Assembly: GCA_002104895.1 (NCBI GenBank)
Contig: MCFG01000225.1
Span: forward strand, 42,501-106,500
Direction of reading: 5' to 3'
Length of the DNA stretch: 64,000 nucleotides
From: Anaeromyces robustus
Taxonomy: Eukaryota > Neocallimastigomycota > Neocallimastigomycetes > Neocallimastigales > Neocallimastigaceae
The position numbers were made by a program, and so were the translations under genes. The notes beneath the pieces are model-generated. The model saw only the letters and a program-made list of their open reading frames with translations. It ran no database searches and was not told the DNA's origin. Positions 11,859 through 23,874 of this stretch are shown here, piece by piece; positions within the stretch are counted from its first letter, which is position 1, and every line of letters begins with the position of its first letter.

Positions 11859-13400
11859 TTAAGACCAACCACCATTACTACTTCCACTATATCCTGATTT
11901 ATCATTTTCCCATAAATTTGGTTCATAGACTGTTCCTGTAAACCATATATCTTTTGTATTTTTATCTCTTATAATAAACATAAATGGTTGATTGATTATT
12001 ACGTTAATTGGATGTTTATTAATTGGCATCATTGCACCCCATCCTCCAATCATAACTGTTACTGCTGCGGCTTTTACTCCACTTTCGGTAAATTCAATAT
12101 TTGCTTTATGAAGTGCATCTGCAATATATAAACGATCGATTGGATTTTCTGATATTTTTGTAAGGTCTGCTCTATTTACATCAAAAACATCTATAATACC
12201 TAAATCCATTAAGTCTTTTTTTAAATTTAAATTATAATCAAAATTGAATTTTGGTATTTTTACATTAACTCCATCATGTGAATTTAATGAAGATTTAAGA
12301 TTTTTAGTTATTTCATTTATTTGTTCTTTTGTTACATTTTTAACATAATCACTTAAATTATCTTTTGGCATAATGGCCATAAATTCAAGTTGTGTTCCTT
12401 CATATTCCCTTAAATCCATTGAAACAACTGTTAAGTCATCATCTATATAATATGATATACAATCGCAACTTACTTCTTTATTAAACATCATTGTTGCCAT
12501 TATTTTTTCGCCATTATCCTTATAAAATATTTCACCACGAGTTTCTTTAGTATCGAACACCTTAGCCCATTGCATATCTATTGCAAGTGCATTTACTAAA
12601 ATCATTAAAATACTTGGATCATGAACTACCTCATCATTAAGCACATTTTTAATGATTTCTAAAGTTTTATCTTTAATCCATTGATTAACATTATCAGCAT
12701 TTTCAAATTCATCTTCTATTACATCTGCGTCATATTTTTCTTTTAACGTATTTATATATTCTGTTTTTACATTTTTATAATATATATCTCTTATAAAAAA
12801 TCCATTTGCTAATGATAAAATATTATCAATGTTTGTATATTTAGGAAGCTCCATACCTTTGACAACTTTATTAATTTCATCAAGTGTATTACTATTTGCT
12901 CCTTCTTGTAACATTTTTAAAGCATATTCAATAGATAATGGACTATATATCATATTATCCTTTGGATTTTCCATTTTTAAGAATTCAAATTCAAAATCAT
13001 TATTACTAGAAACATCTGTGCTATTATTATTTATAGGATCTTCTTCCTTTACTATACTTTCACAATTATCCTTTATACCACACCACTCATTATCTTCTAC
13101 ACCCCATTGACCATCTTTATCAACGAATAATACATCACATTTTTTACAACATGGATATCCCAAGGCGATAGAAAAGCAAAATTCTGTAGTACTATTTCCA
13201 ATACCACACCATTGATCATTTTCTACACCCCAATCCCCACTTTTATCAGTATAGACGACTTTATTACTTTTACAACATGGGTAAGATGGATTAAGTGCTT
13301 GAGAAAAACATTGTTCACCTCCAGGGTTATTATTATCTGATAAACAAGCTGGTATACAAATTAACACCAATCCTAAAATATATAATGTTAAATTATTCAT
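11859..13400 (-). CDS. dockerin-bearing serpin (celpin) 2
   Basis: A 513-residue paralog of the serpin at 5691-7208 with the same order: signal peptide (1-20), dockerins at about 31-66 ([15 protein letters not shown] to [13 protein letters not shown]) and 75-108, an Asn/Ser-rich linker (118-134), then a serpin domain to about 503. The shutter and breach regions and the C-terminal strand ([19 protein letters not shown]) are well conserved. The hinge at 439-448 ([10 protein letters not shown]) is inhibitory-like. The loop after it ([16 protein letters not shown]) is unlike that of serpin 1, so the target protease probably differs. By hinge counting P1-P1' falls near Gly-Ala in GGWGAMM; this is an inference. 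It is extracellular and probably cellulosome-bound. The ATG is followed at once by the signal peptide shared with serpin 1 (MNNLTL). No intron is needed. Confidence 0.95.
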   Translation of the reverse strand: MNNLTLYILGLVLICIPACLSDNNNPGGEQCFSQALNPSYPCCKSNKVVYTDKSGDWGVENDQWCGIGNSTTEFCFSIALGYPCCKKCDVLFVDKDGQWGVEDNEWCGIKDNCESIVKEEDPINNNSTDVSSNNDFEFEFLKMENPKDNMIYSPLSIEYALKMLQEGANSNTLDEINKVVKGMELPKYTNIDNILSLANGFFIRDIYYKNVKTEYINTLKEKYDADVIEDEFENADNVNQWIKDKTLEIIKNVLNDEVVHDPSILMILVNALAIDMQWAKVFDTKETRGEIFYKDNGEKIMATMMFNKEVSCDCISYYIDDDLTVVSMDLREYEGTQLEFMAIMPKDNLSDYVKNVTKEQINEITKNLKSSLNSHDGVNVKIPKFNFDYNLNLKKDLMDLGIIDVFDVNRADLTKISENPIDRLYIADALHKANIEFTESGVKAAAVTVMIGGWGAMMPINKHPINVIINQPFMFIIRDKNTKDIWFTGTVYEPNLWENDKSGYSGSSNGGWS

Positions 13401-14067
13401 TTTTCCTTTTTAGATTCTTAATTACAAATAATAATTACTATACTACTTATTTTTTATCTGTATTCTAATTATTATTTAATAAAAATTTAAAATTCAATTT
13501 AAATTTTAATAATTTTAAATGTAATTGAAATTTAAAAATTCGAAAGTTTTTAATAATTTTTATTAATACTATTTTATACAAAAAAAAAAAAAAAAAATAC
13601 TCAGTACTTTTTTTTTTTATTATTATTATAATTATTTTATTATTTTTTTTTTTTTAAAAAATAAAAATTTTTGATAATAAATTTTGCTATTTATATTTTT
13701 ATTTGTCTCAATTATCTTTTTTTAAATATTATAAAAAATATATATTAATTTATATTATTATAGTATTAATTAATTTTAGGATTATAATTAAGAATGATTA
13801 AATGAAAAAATATCATAAAATCATAAAATATAATATTGTAATATATTAATTTAATTATTTGTACTACTTTTGTAATTAGCACTATTTTATTAAATTCAAA
13901 AATGTAATAAATAATACATTAGTATAAAATATTATATAATAAATAATGTAATTTAATATATATTTTTAAATGTAAAATAAATAATAATAAGAATAAAATA
14001 TATTTATATTTATCAATGATAAAAATTTATAAAAGAAAAAAAACAGATTAAACAGGGATGATTTAAT
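13401..14067. other. A+T-rich spacer upstream of serpin 2
   Basis: No gene seen; A and T runs, with nothing recognisable as a defined promoter element. Confidence 0.55.
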
Positions 14068-14615
14068 GAATTGTGTTGCATTTTGCAATATGATATGGGG
14101 CGCATATTATGTTATGAGGCATATAATAAATAAATTAAAAAATAAAATTATTTTTAACATAAATTATGAAAGTCACGTTATGAAATAAAATCAATTATTA
14201 AAAAAAATATATAAATAAATAAAATAAAAAAATATATATAAATAAATGAATAGAAAATAAACAAATAAATAAATATTTTTTTTTATTACTTAATTATTAA
14301 AATATTAAAAAAAAAAAAATTCAAAAAATATTCAAAATTATTATTATATTAAAAAGAATATTAAATATTATTAAATAAAAAAATAAAAAAATTATTATAT
14401 TGTTAAAATATTAAATAAAATATTCAAATTAATATTATATTATTAAAATATTAAATAAAAAATATTCAAAAAATATTCAATATTGTTAAAATATTAAATA
14501 AAAAAAATATCAAATAATTTTATTACTTTATTATCTATATTTTTATTTTTTTATTTAATTATTTATTTAATTATTTATTTAATCATGCGCCCTATTATGA
14601 AATGCAACTCTCCCC
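14068..14615 (+). mobile_element. short non-autonomous MULE derivative
   Basis: About 550 bp that keeps the left end (GTGTTGCATTTTGCAATATG from 14073, then the GGGGCGCAT motif) and the right end (AATGCAACTCTCCCC near 14601-14615) of the MULE at 15857-18970. Nearly everything between, including the transposase, is missing. It would need the transposase of a full-length copy to move. No convincing target duplication was found. Confidence 0.6.
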
Positions 14616-14619
14616 ATAA

Positions 14620-14988
14620 AAATAAAGTGATTACATAAATAATGTTAATTAAACATAAATATATTATTTACATGTGATTAATAAAATAAAGTTATAAATA
14701 GTTTTAATTTATTTTGTTTATATAATTTATTTATTTTATATATTTAATTATTAATACATTTATTTAATTGAAGAATCAAAGACTTCAAGTATTAAAATAA
14801 AAATTGTTGTCAGGTAAAGATATAAAATAGAATATATCATGTGAATACATGACTTTACATAAAATAATGTATAATACATAAAAATATAATGATTACATAG
14901 ATTTAAGATATTTACATAAATAATGTTAATAAGACATAAATATATTAATTACATATGATTAATAACATAAAGTTATAAATTTAAATGT
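14620..14988. repeat. unassigned repeat, direct and inverted copies
   Basis: About 85 bp with the core ACATAAATAATGTTAAT occurs at 14628-14700 and again at 14890-14985, and a third time in the same orientation at 19483-19575. The segment between (about 14703-14880) is present as an inverted copy at about 19590-19800 (shared motif GAATCAAAGACTTCAAGTAT and its complement). It flanks the MULE nest on both sides. No coding capacity and no known family. Confidence 0.55.
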
Positions 14989-15173
14989 TGTTAGAATATG
15001 TGAAATATGTGTTAAATGTATTAAAATGTATTGTATTAAATATAATGTATGAGCCACATTGTATGAATATAAAAGCATGTAATTTATATAATTTAGATAT
15101 TCGTAACTCTTTATCATAAAAATATATTAATAAAGTTGACATAATATTAAACCCAATTAACTGACTGTTAATA
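14989..15173 (+). mobile_element. solo LTR-like repeat, short variant (copy 1 of 4)
   Basis: It begins TGTTAGAATATGTG and ends near AACTGACTGTTAATA. Close relatives lie at 48347-48625, 53241-53423 and 63700-63966. Here it is flanked by AATGT on both sides (14984-14988 and 15174-15178), a 5-bp duplication typical of LTR integration. TGTTAG is a common start of Copia-type LTRs, but the right end is not the usual CA, so the class is inferred. No internal region is present. Confidence 0.5.
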
Positions 15174-15182
15174 AATGTTAAA

Positions 15183-15856
15183 AGGTGTTGTATTTCGCAA
15201 TGTTGCATTTCACAATGGGGCGCATAATTATATAAATAATTAAATAAATAAAAATATAATATATAAATAAATAAATAAATAAATAATAAAATTATTTAAT
15301 AATATTTTTCAAACTAACCCAATTCAATGATAATTACAATTCTTTAATTACCATTATTGAATTAGATTTATATATTTAGAATAATTTTGACAATAAATTA
15401 ATTATAATAATAGTAATCATCTTCATTTGTTACAATTTATATTTATTTAAATCAAATAAACAATTAAACCATAATTCAACAATATCATTTTTATTATAAC
15501 CATTTTTAATAAGGCTCAAATTCCAGTTTTTAAATGTTCTTCCATTTTATATTAAAAATTTTTCAAATAAAGAAATATTAATAAAAATATTTAATTTCTA
15601 AGTGTCTAAAATTTATTACTTTTTTATTTATTATTTATTATCATAAAATATATACATATATAATATTGTTATATTATTTACTATTTATTATTTTATTTAT
15701 TATTATTCATTTATCAAAAAAATAAAATAAATATATTTAATTTTATAATGAATTTTTATTTTTTTTTTTTTTAATTTTTTTGTTATTAAGTAATGAATAA
15801 AAAAGAAATATTTATTTATTTGTTTATTTTCTATTCATTTATTTATATATATTTTT
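15183..15856 (-). mobile_element. internally deleted MULE, right-end part (minus strand)
   Basis: It carries the MULE terminal sequence (GTTGTATTTCGCAATG from about 15187) and, at about 15425-15545, a copy of the last ~40 codons of the transposase on the minus strand, matching 17980-18100 in inverse orientation. It then jumps to sequence matching the transposase 5' flank. The other end of this derivative is at 18971-19144, beyond the full-length MULE that has inserted into it. Confidence 0.6.
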
Positions 15857-16210
15857 GAATGTGTTGCATTTCGCAATGTTGCATTTCGCAATATGATATG
15901 GGGCGCATATTAAATTTTTGCAATGAGGCGCATAAAAAACAAATAAAAAAATGAAAAATTTTTTAACACAAATTATAAAAGCCACGTTATGAAATAAAAT
16001 AATATATAATTAAAAAAAATTAAATAAATAAATAAAAAAAAAATATATAAATAAATGAATAGAATAAAACTAATAAATAAATTTTTTTTTTATTACTAAA
16101 AAAAAAAAATAAAAAAAAAAATAAAAAAAAAAATAAAAAAAAAATAAAAATTCATTATAAAATTAAATATATTTATTAAATTTTTTTTTATAAATGAATA
16201 ATAATAAATA

Positions 16211-16630
16211 TAATATATAATAAATAATATAACAGTATTATATATGTATTTTTATTAAAAAGACGATAACAAATAATAAATATAAAAAAATAATATAAAC
16301 TTTAGAATAAAGAAAAGAAACAAATAAATAAATATTTTTTTATTAATTATTTATTTACAAAAAAAATATAAAAATAAAAATTCATTAAAAAATTAAATAT
16401 ATTTATTAAATTTTTTTTATAAATAAATAAATAATAAATATAATATATAATAAATAATATAACAGTATTATATATGTATTTTTATTAAAAAGACGATAAC
16501 AAATAATAAATATAAAAAAATAATATAAACTTTAGAATAAAGAAAAGAAACAAATAAATAAATATTTTTTTATTAATTATTTATTTACAAAAAAAATATA
16601 AAAATAAAAATTCATTAAAAAATTAAATAT
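16211..16630 (+). repeat. 230-bp tandem duplication upstream of the transposase
   Basis: Two copies, offset by 230 bp (shared marker AAAAAGACGATAACAAATAA at about 16258 and 16488), directly before the transposase ATG. It may influence transposase expression; this is an inference. Confidence 0.8.
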
Positions 16631-16672
16631 TTTTATAAAAATTTTTTGATTTGAAAAAATTTTTAATATAAA

Positions 16673-18099
16673 ATGGACGATAAACTAAAAATTGAGATAA
16701 GTGAAACAAATAGGGGAAAAGAACAAATTATAATAAATAAAAAATATAAATATAATTTTTCAACTCTTAAAAAAGATAATACAAAAGTATATAGATGTAC
16801 TGAATATAGAACGTCAAATAAATGTAAATCTTTCATTATTTTAAATAATAATAAAGAAGTTTTAAAATATGAAAGTTCACATAATCATCTTGAGAAAGAA
16901 TTTAGTACATCTATTTCAATCACAAAACATAAAATTAAAAATGAAATAAGAAAGAGCTTAATTCCCTTAGATATGAGGCCTAAACGAATATATGATGAAG
17001 TTTCTCAAGAATTGGGATTTATATGTCCTGAATATAATTCAATTAAATCCCAATTATCAAGAAGTAGAAATAAACAATTATTTCCTGATATTAAAACTTT
17101 CGAAGAAATTCCCGATGAATCAGAATATTACAAAACAACAAGAAATGAAAATTTTATGATTTTCAAAAATTCTAATTTAGTAATCTTTCAATCTCCATTC
17201 CAAGCAAAGCTATTCTCTAAATACGATAAAGATATATTTGCAGATGGAACATTTTATATTGCTCCTACAATTAGTTATCAGGTGTTTATTACCAGAACAT
17301 ATGTTACAGAATTAAATGGCTTTTATACTACTTCTTTTTCGGTATTAAAAGATAAAAAGCAATCTACTTATGAAATATTATTTGAGGAAATAAAAAAAAT
17401 GTTATTAAATATAATAATAATATTGAAATCACACCAAAAAATTTCCACTGTGATTTTGAAAAAGGTATATCAAATGCAGTAAAAAAAACTTTTCCGGAAA
17501 TAAATATTAAATATTGCATTTGGCATTATAAAAGATCATTGGAAATTAACAAAAATGCATTATATTATAAAGAAGTAGAAGATAATAATATTTTATATAT
17601 TTATTATAAAGCTATTTCTAACTTACCTTTCATAAACCCTGAATACATATTTAATATTTATAATAAAATTAAAAGTACATGCGAAGCATGTGATCGTTTC
17701 CAATTTTTAAAATTCTTAGAATATTTTAAGAATACATACTTAAATAATTATGATATAAAATCCTGGAATTATTACAAAAGTATAGAACATATTACAAATA
17801 ATGCGTCTGAATCTTTTAATAATTACTTAAATAATTTATTTGCAAAAAAACCTTCTTTCTATAAATTAATATATACATTACAAAAAGAAGAATCTTTATC
17901 TTACAATGATTACGAAAGAAGAATTGGAGGAATATGGAATAAAAAGAAAAGAATATTAGGAAGAACGGAGGAAATTGATGGTTTAATTAGACACTACGAA
18001 AAACTGGAATCCGAGCTAATTAAAAATGGCTATAATAAAAATGATATTGTTGAATTATGGTTTAATTGTTTATTTGATTTAAATAAATATAAATTATAA
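16673..18099 (+). pseudogene. MULE transposase with one frameshift
   Basis: The N-terminal part (16673 to about 17400) starts with a FLYWCH-type zinc finger: C42, C51, H70 and H72. The catalytic core begins with ADGTFYIAP, giving D191 as the likely first acidic residue. The second motif, HCDFEKG followed by CIWHYKRS, is encoded one frame over, from about 17401 on, and continues to 18099 with ASESFNNYLN (probable third acidic residue). The two frames meet at a run of eight A (17392-17399). A single base gained or lost there explains the break, so the copy is either a very recent casualty, translated by slippage, or affected by a sequencing error. The DDE/D core and its usual spacing identify a Mutator-like transposase. 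The expected product is about 475 residues. Confidence 0.8.
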
Positions 18100-18970
18100 C
18101 AAATGAAGATGATCACAAAAATTATAAATTATAATTAATTGACTATCAAAATTATTCTAAAAAATATAAATCTAATTCAATAATAATGATTAAAGAATTT
18201 TATTTATCATTGATTGGGTTAGTTTGAAAAATATTAATATATTTATTAATAAATAATAATATTATTAAATATTATTAAATATTATTAAATAAAAAAAAAT
18301 ATTCAATATTATTATAATATTAAAAAATATTCAAAAAATATTCAATATTATTAAATATTGTTAAATAAAAATATTCAATATTAAATATTCAATATTATTA
18401 AAACATTATTAAATAAAAAAAATATTCAATACTATTAAAATATTAAATAAAAAATATTATCAAATAAACAAATATTATTAAGTAAAAAAATATTATTAAA
18501 TAAAAAAAATATTTAATATTATTAATTAAAAAAAAATAAATAAAATATTATTAAAATACTAAAAAAATATTCAATATTAAATATTCAATATTATTAAAAT
18601 ATTATTAAATAAAAAAAATATTCAATATTATTAAAATATTAAATAAAAAAAAAATATTCAATACTATTAAAATATTAAATAAAAAATATTATTAAATAAA
18701 CAAATATTATTAAGTAAAAAAATATTATTAAATAAAAAAAATATTTAATATTATTAATTAAAAAAAATAACTAAAATATTATTAAAATACTAAAAAAAAT
18801 ATTCAATATTATTAAAATATTAAATAAAAAATATTATTAAATAAAAAAAATATTATTAAATAAAAAAAAAAATTTTTAAATAATTTTTATATTATATTTT
18901 TATTTATTTAATTATTTATATAATTATGCGCCCCATTGCGAAATGCAACATTGCGAAATGCAACTCTCCC

Positions 18971-19144
18971 ATATTTTTTTATTTAATTTTTTTTTAAATT
19001 ATATATTATTTTATTTCATAACATGGCTTTCATAAATTAAAAAAAAATTCATTTTTTAATTTATTTTTATGCGCCTCATTGCAAAATTTAATATGCGCCC
19101 CATATCATATTGCAAAATGCAACATTGCGAAATGCAACACATTC
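18971..19144 (-). mobile_element. internally deleted MULE, left-end part (minus strand)
   Basis: Inverted copy of the left terminus of the MULE at 15857, matching over about 170 bp and ending GCAACACATTC. It is the other half of the derivative at 15183-15856, separated from it by the inserted full-length element. Confidence 0.6.
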
Positions 19145-20983
19145 GCGAAATAAAAACTAATACATTCTTCTTTATTCCGAAAGCCAAACTACTCTAGTCT
19201 GATGAATCCATGACTTATACCATATTAAGAAATTCTAGATGCGATAATTTACGAAAGGATCTTGATACTATTGTTGATAAGTGAGATACTATGATAGTTA
19301 TCATATTTGGAAAGATCACCTTTTTCTTGGAATAGAAACAATGGATGCATTATTTAAAGAATAAATTTTAGTGAGAATATTAATAAGCATTATAAAGAGG
19401 TTTCATTTAATATTGATTTTATTAAGAATAAAAGGTTTAAAATTATGGATTAGGAAATAATGAATATTCATAAAAATAAAATAATTACATAGATTTAAGA
19501 TATTTACATAAATAATGTTAATAAAGCATAAATATATTATTTACATATGATTAATAACAGTAAAGTTATATATAAATTTAAATTTTAACAGTAATCATTT
19601 TGTTTTTATGTATTATACATTATTCTATGTTTATTACATGATTTATTCTATTTTATATATTTTCACCTTGACAACAATTTTTATTTTAATTATTGAAGTC
19701 TTTGATTCCTTCAATTAAATAAATAGAATTAATTATTAAATAATATATTAAATAAATAAATTATATTAAACAAAATAAATTAACAAGAAAAAATACAACA
19801 TATTCAAAATAAATATTAAGCCAACCCTAAAGTATAGAGAACAAGAAACTCCTTTGAAATTTTGTAAAAAAAAAATGTTCAGTTAATTGCTTCCGTTTTT
19901 TTCCCAAAGCTGACATTCCACCAAATAGGATTAGATAAATTTTATATTCTAATATATAATAAGAAAATCATTTTCTTGAAGTCTTTTCACTTTTAAAAAT
20001 CTTTTTTTTTTTATTTTAAGCTATATACATAAAACGCATTATTTAAATAATAGAATTTCTATATATAAATTATATATTTAAATTTTAAATTATTTTTCTT
20101 ATCTTTTATAAAACAAATAAGAATTAATATATGTGAATGTGGAAAATTCTTATTTGGAATAAAAATTCTTCTTTTGATAATAATTAAAAAATTTAAATAA
20201 TAGATTATAAAATAAATAAAATAAATATTTATTTATTTATTTATTTTTAAATAAAATTTCAACAATATTTTATAATTTAAAAATATTTTCCATAAATAAA
20301 AAAAAATTTAGTTTTTTTCCCACATAATTTTAAAATTTTAATTTTTATTTTTTCTTTTATATTTACAAAATATTTTTAATTGATTTTGAATTAAATATCT
20401 TATTTACATAATAATTTCCTTTATGATTAGTAAATTCAAATATAATATTATATTAATATCTATTATCTAAAATCTAATATAATATTATTATTATTATTAA
20501 TTCTTCTATCACCTTATAGCTTTATTTATATCCTTTTTTATCAATTCCTTTTAAAAAAGGAATTTAATTTTAGTTTTATATGAAAAACACTCATTATATA
20601 ATTTTATTTATTAGTTTTATTATTTGAAAAAATGTTTTATATTTTATTTTATTTTATTTTATTTTATTTTATTTTAATTTATTTTATTTTATTTCATTTC
20701 ATTTCATTTTATTTTATTTTATTTTATTTTATTCTATGTTATTTAAATAAATGTATATTTATTATTTAATTTTTATATATTTTTCTAAAAAATAACTGTA
20801 CACTTTATATATATTTTATATTCTTTAAAAATAATTGTTACACATTAATAAGTTCTACCAAGTCAACTTTTTTATTTATATAATAATCTAATATCTATTT
20901 TTCTATGAAGTTACTGAAGAGTATACTATCTTTGAGATAGAGAAATTTTTTGAACATTTAGTAGTATATTAATATTATATATA
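19145..20983. other. intergenic DNA with repeat copies and a coding-like relic
   Basis: At 19150-19460 the G+C content is gene-like and short frames such as SDESMTYTILRNSRCDNLRK appear on the plus strand, but stops interrupt them and no family is recognised; it is probably a decayed gene. From 19483 to about 19800 are the repeats also found at 14628-14985. ATTTT arrays occur at about 20640-20740. No intact gene seen. Confidence 0.5.
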
Positions 20984-21290
20984 AAAGACGAAGAATATTT
21001 ATATTTATAATAATTTTATTTATTATAATAACTTAATAATTGAGTTAACTAAAGAAAAAAAAATTTTGGAAAAATAAATTGCTATTTATACAAATTGTGG
21101 CTTGATAATAGAACAATATAAAATTTTAGACAATGAAATTTAATGTATTTTAAAAACAATGAATTTAATTTATTAGACAATGTAATATTTTTTTTAAACA
21201 ATATAATAATTTATTTTTTAATATTTAAATTATTATTTCATTGTTTTATTTTTATTAAGTTTTAATTTTGTGTTTTTCATAATTCTAATA
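20984..21290 (-). repeat. Copia 3' LTR
   Basis: 307 bp, nearly identical to 27647-27953. In element sense it starts TATTAGAATTATG; the termini are not the canonical TG/CA. Confidence 0.9.
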
Positions 21291-21311
21291 TTCTCCTTCA
21301 GACCAGAATGT

Positions 21312-22119
21312 TTATTTATTAAAAATTTGGTCTGTAAATTTAGTCATACGCGGACCGTTGATATCTTTCGTTAGCGGATCTGCTAACATTTTCTCAGTAT
21401 TGATGTATTCTAATTTTACTTTATTATTTCTGATATTATCTTTATTAAAATGAAATTTTATTTCTATATGTTTTAGTTTGTTATTGAGTTCACCATTCTC
21501 TATTGTTGTTTTACTGGCCAAATTGTCTGTTAGTATTTTTATTGGTTTATTTAGTCTGAATAGTTCAAACAGTATATTCCTTATCCATAAAACTTTCTTT
21601 GTGCATTCAGCGGTAGCTATATATTCGGCTTCAGCGGTGGATGTTGCAACCACGGTCTGTTTCTTGGATTGCCAACAAATAGGGTCATTTTCCATAAGAA
21701 TAATGTATCCTGAAGTAGATTTTCGATCCTTTGGATCACCGGAAAAGTCTGAATCTGTATACGCTTTAATTTCCCCTTGTCCTTTATATGTTATTTTATA
21801 ATTTTTAGTATAGTTTAAATATTTTAATATATTAATTACCATTTTCCAGTCAGCAATCGTAGGTTTTTCAGAATTTCTGGCTACTTTTCCAACTGCAAAC
21901 GTAATATCAGGGCGGGTACATCTTGAAAGATAAATCAATGATCCAATGGCACTCTTAAATGTTGTTCTATCAAATTGAATATCGTTTTTCTGTGAACTTG
22001 TTATTGTTGAACAAGGAGTTTTCGCTTTTCTTATATTATTTACATTGTATTTTTGTAATAAACTATTTATAAAATAAGTTTGTGATATTGAATAATTTGA
22101 ATTTTCTTTTTCTATGTTA
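21312..22119 (-). CDS. Copia RT C-terminal and RNase H coding part
   Basis: The remaining 3' coding part of the same element, on the far side of the nested LTR. It contains the Copia landmark IGSLIYLSRCTRPDITFAVG and an RNase H domain with AYTDSDFSGDPKDRKSTSGY and ATSTAEAEYIA, plus LKHIEIKFHF near the end. Listed as a fossil component only. Confidence 0.85.
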
Positions 22120-22124
22120 ATACC

Positions 22125-23869
22125 TGTAACGAATCTCTCAATTGATAAATAATGAAATTTTTATAGTACTTTTAATTATAATATTAACTTTTAAAAATTC
22201 TAATTAGTTTTATTTATTATTATTCTCTATAATTTATTATTAATTTACTTTAATTATAATTATTTTCTAAACTTCAAATAATTAATAACTTTTAATATTA
22301 TATTGAATTATCATTTAAAATAATTAATAACATTAATAAAAAAATAATAAGATTATTAAATTATATTTTAAAACAATATCTTTATCATTATTATCTTAAA
22401 CTAAATCAATTCTTAAAAATATTATTGAATATTAAATTTATATAAATTATAAACAATTTATAATTAATATTATAAAAATAATAAACGATTCTAAAATATT
22501 TTAATTAAATAATATGACTCGAAAATAGTTTCTAAAAACACTTTTAAAATACCTTCTAAATACTTTTTAAATATTCTTTACACTTAAACATTTCTAAATT
22601 AGAAATAACAACTAATTTTATTTACTTTATAAATAAATAAACAGTTTATCTTTATAATTTTATTAATAATATTATTTATTTTTATTATTTATTTTATTAT
22701 TATTTTTATACATTTTTACTTATTTTATTCAATAATTTTTAATTATTTTATTTATATTTTTATAAATACTTGTATTATTTTATTTATTATTGTAAATAGT
22801 TTAATTTTAAAGAAAAATATAAATACATGTAAATATTTTTATGTAAATTAATTCTTTACTACTATTTTTAATAATAGCTTAGTCATAAATATAATAAATT
22901 AATAATTATTAGAATAAATTACTAAATTAAAATATATAATCAACATAAAATAGTTTAGTTAAGAATAAAACTACTATTTAATAAATAATAATAAATTTAA
23001 TAAAATTTTAATAAATAAATTTTATATTTTAAACTTAATAATAAAACTGTGTTTTATAAAACAATTTTAGTGTTTAAATTTACAATCTACTGGAAAATAA
23101 CTTAGACAGTTATTCTGAAAATACATAGGTAATATCACTTTCTTCCCTATAAAGAATTAAGATATTACCATTTTGTATTACAATTAGTAAAATAGTAACC
23201 ATGGTCTAGTGGTTAGTAACTATGACCATCTGGGCGAACACTCTGGGTTTGACTCACACCTTGTTCCAAATTTTATAAAAATTTTATTTTAAATTTATTT
23301 ATTATAAATTTCTGTATTTTATTCTGTATTTGTTTCTGTATTTTATTTCTGTATTTCTTTATAGAATTACATGGAATAGAATTAGAAACTTTAAGAAAAA
23401 ATTATATAATATTTCTTTATTTTTCTATGAGATTCATTTTATAACAAAATATCTTAGTTTCTAGCAATTTTTATTATTTTTTATGAACTTTTATTTTTAA
23501 AACTATTTTTCCGCAAAAAGTATAAATAGGTGTAAAATCTTTAGTTAAAATATTTTTCTTTGTGTTTTTATTCTTTTATAACTTTATATATATTAGTAAT
23601 AATTAATTCATAAGTAGTTTGAAATACTACAAAGATTAGTTATTATTAATTTTTAATAATTAATAAAACTAAATTCTAATAAAACATATTTTAAATAAAA
23701 AATAAATTAAAATTATACTAATATATATCGACGCCGACCTTCCGGGTTAACAAAGGAAAGGTGTTCCGATATTACAAAGTATAATTAACTTTCTTTTATT
23801 TTATTTTCTTTTCGTGTACGTTTTCAATATCGGTGTCAATTGTAATATTGGAACTACCGTTCCGTTACA
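22125..23869 (+). mobile_element. solo LTR of a Ty3-like element, nested in Copia
   Basis: 1,745 bp with TGTAACG at the left and CCGTTACA at the right end. ATACC is duplicated on both sides (22120-22124 and 23870-23874). It shares with the LTRs at 54944-56069 and 59110-60853 the TGTAACGAA start, a tRNA-like block (A box at 23212-23222, B box at 23245-23255) and an AGTATAAATA promoter motif near 23519. The right ends differ, so it is a related subfamily. It lies opposite to the host Copia element and has no internal region, as left by LTR-LTR recombination. Confidence 0.85.
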
Positions 23870-23874
23870 ATACC

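Larger units (their letters stand above)
15857..18970 (+). mobile_element. Mutator-like (MULE) DNA transposon
   Basis: A 3.1-kb element with a transposase gene (16673-18099) between related ends. The left end is GAATGTGTTGCATTTCGCAA and the right end closes with GCGAAATGCAACTCTCCC. The inverted-repeat core GTTGCATTTCGCAATGTTGC is shared by both. It is flanked by an 8-bp direct repeat ATATTTTT at 15849-15856 and 18971-18978, close to the 8-9 bp duplications known for Mutator-type elements. The host sequence is itself a minus-strand derivative of the same family. Subterminal regions hold a 230-bp tandem duplication and long arrays of AATATT/TTAAATA-type sequence. Confidence 0.75.
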
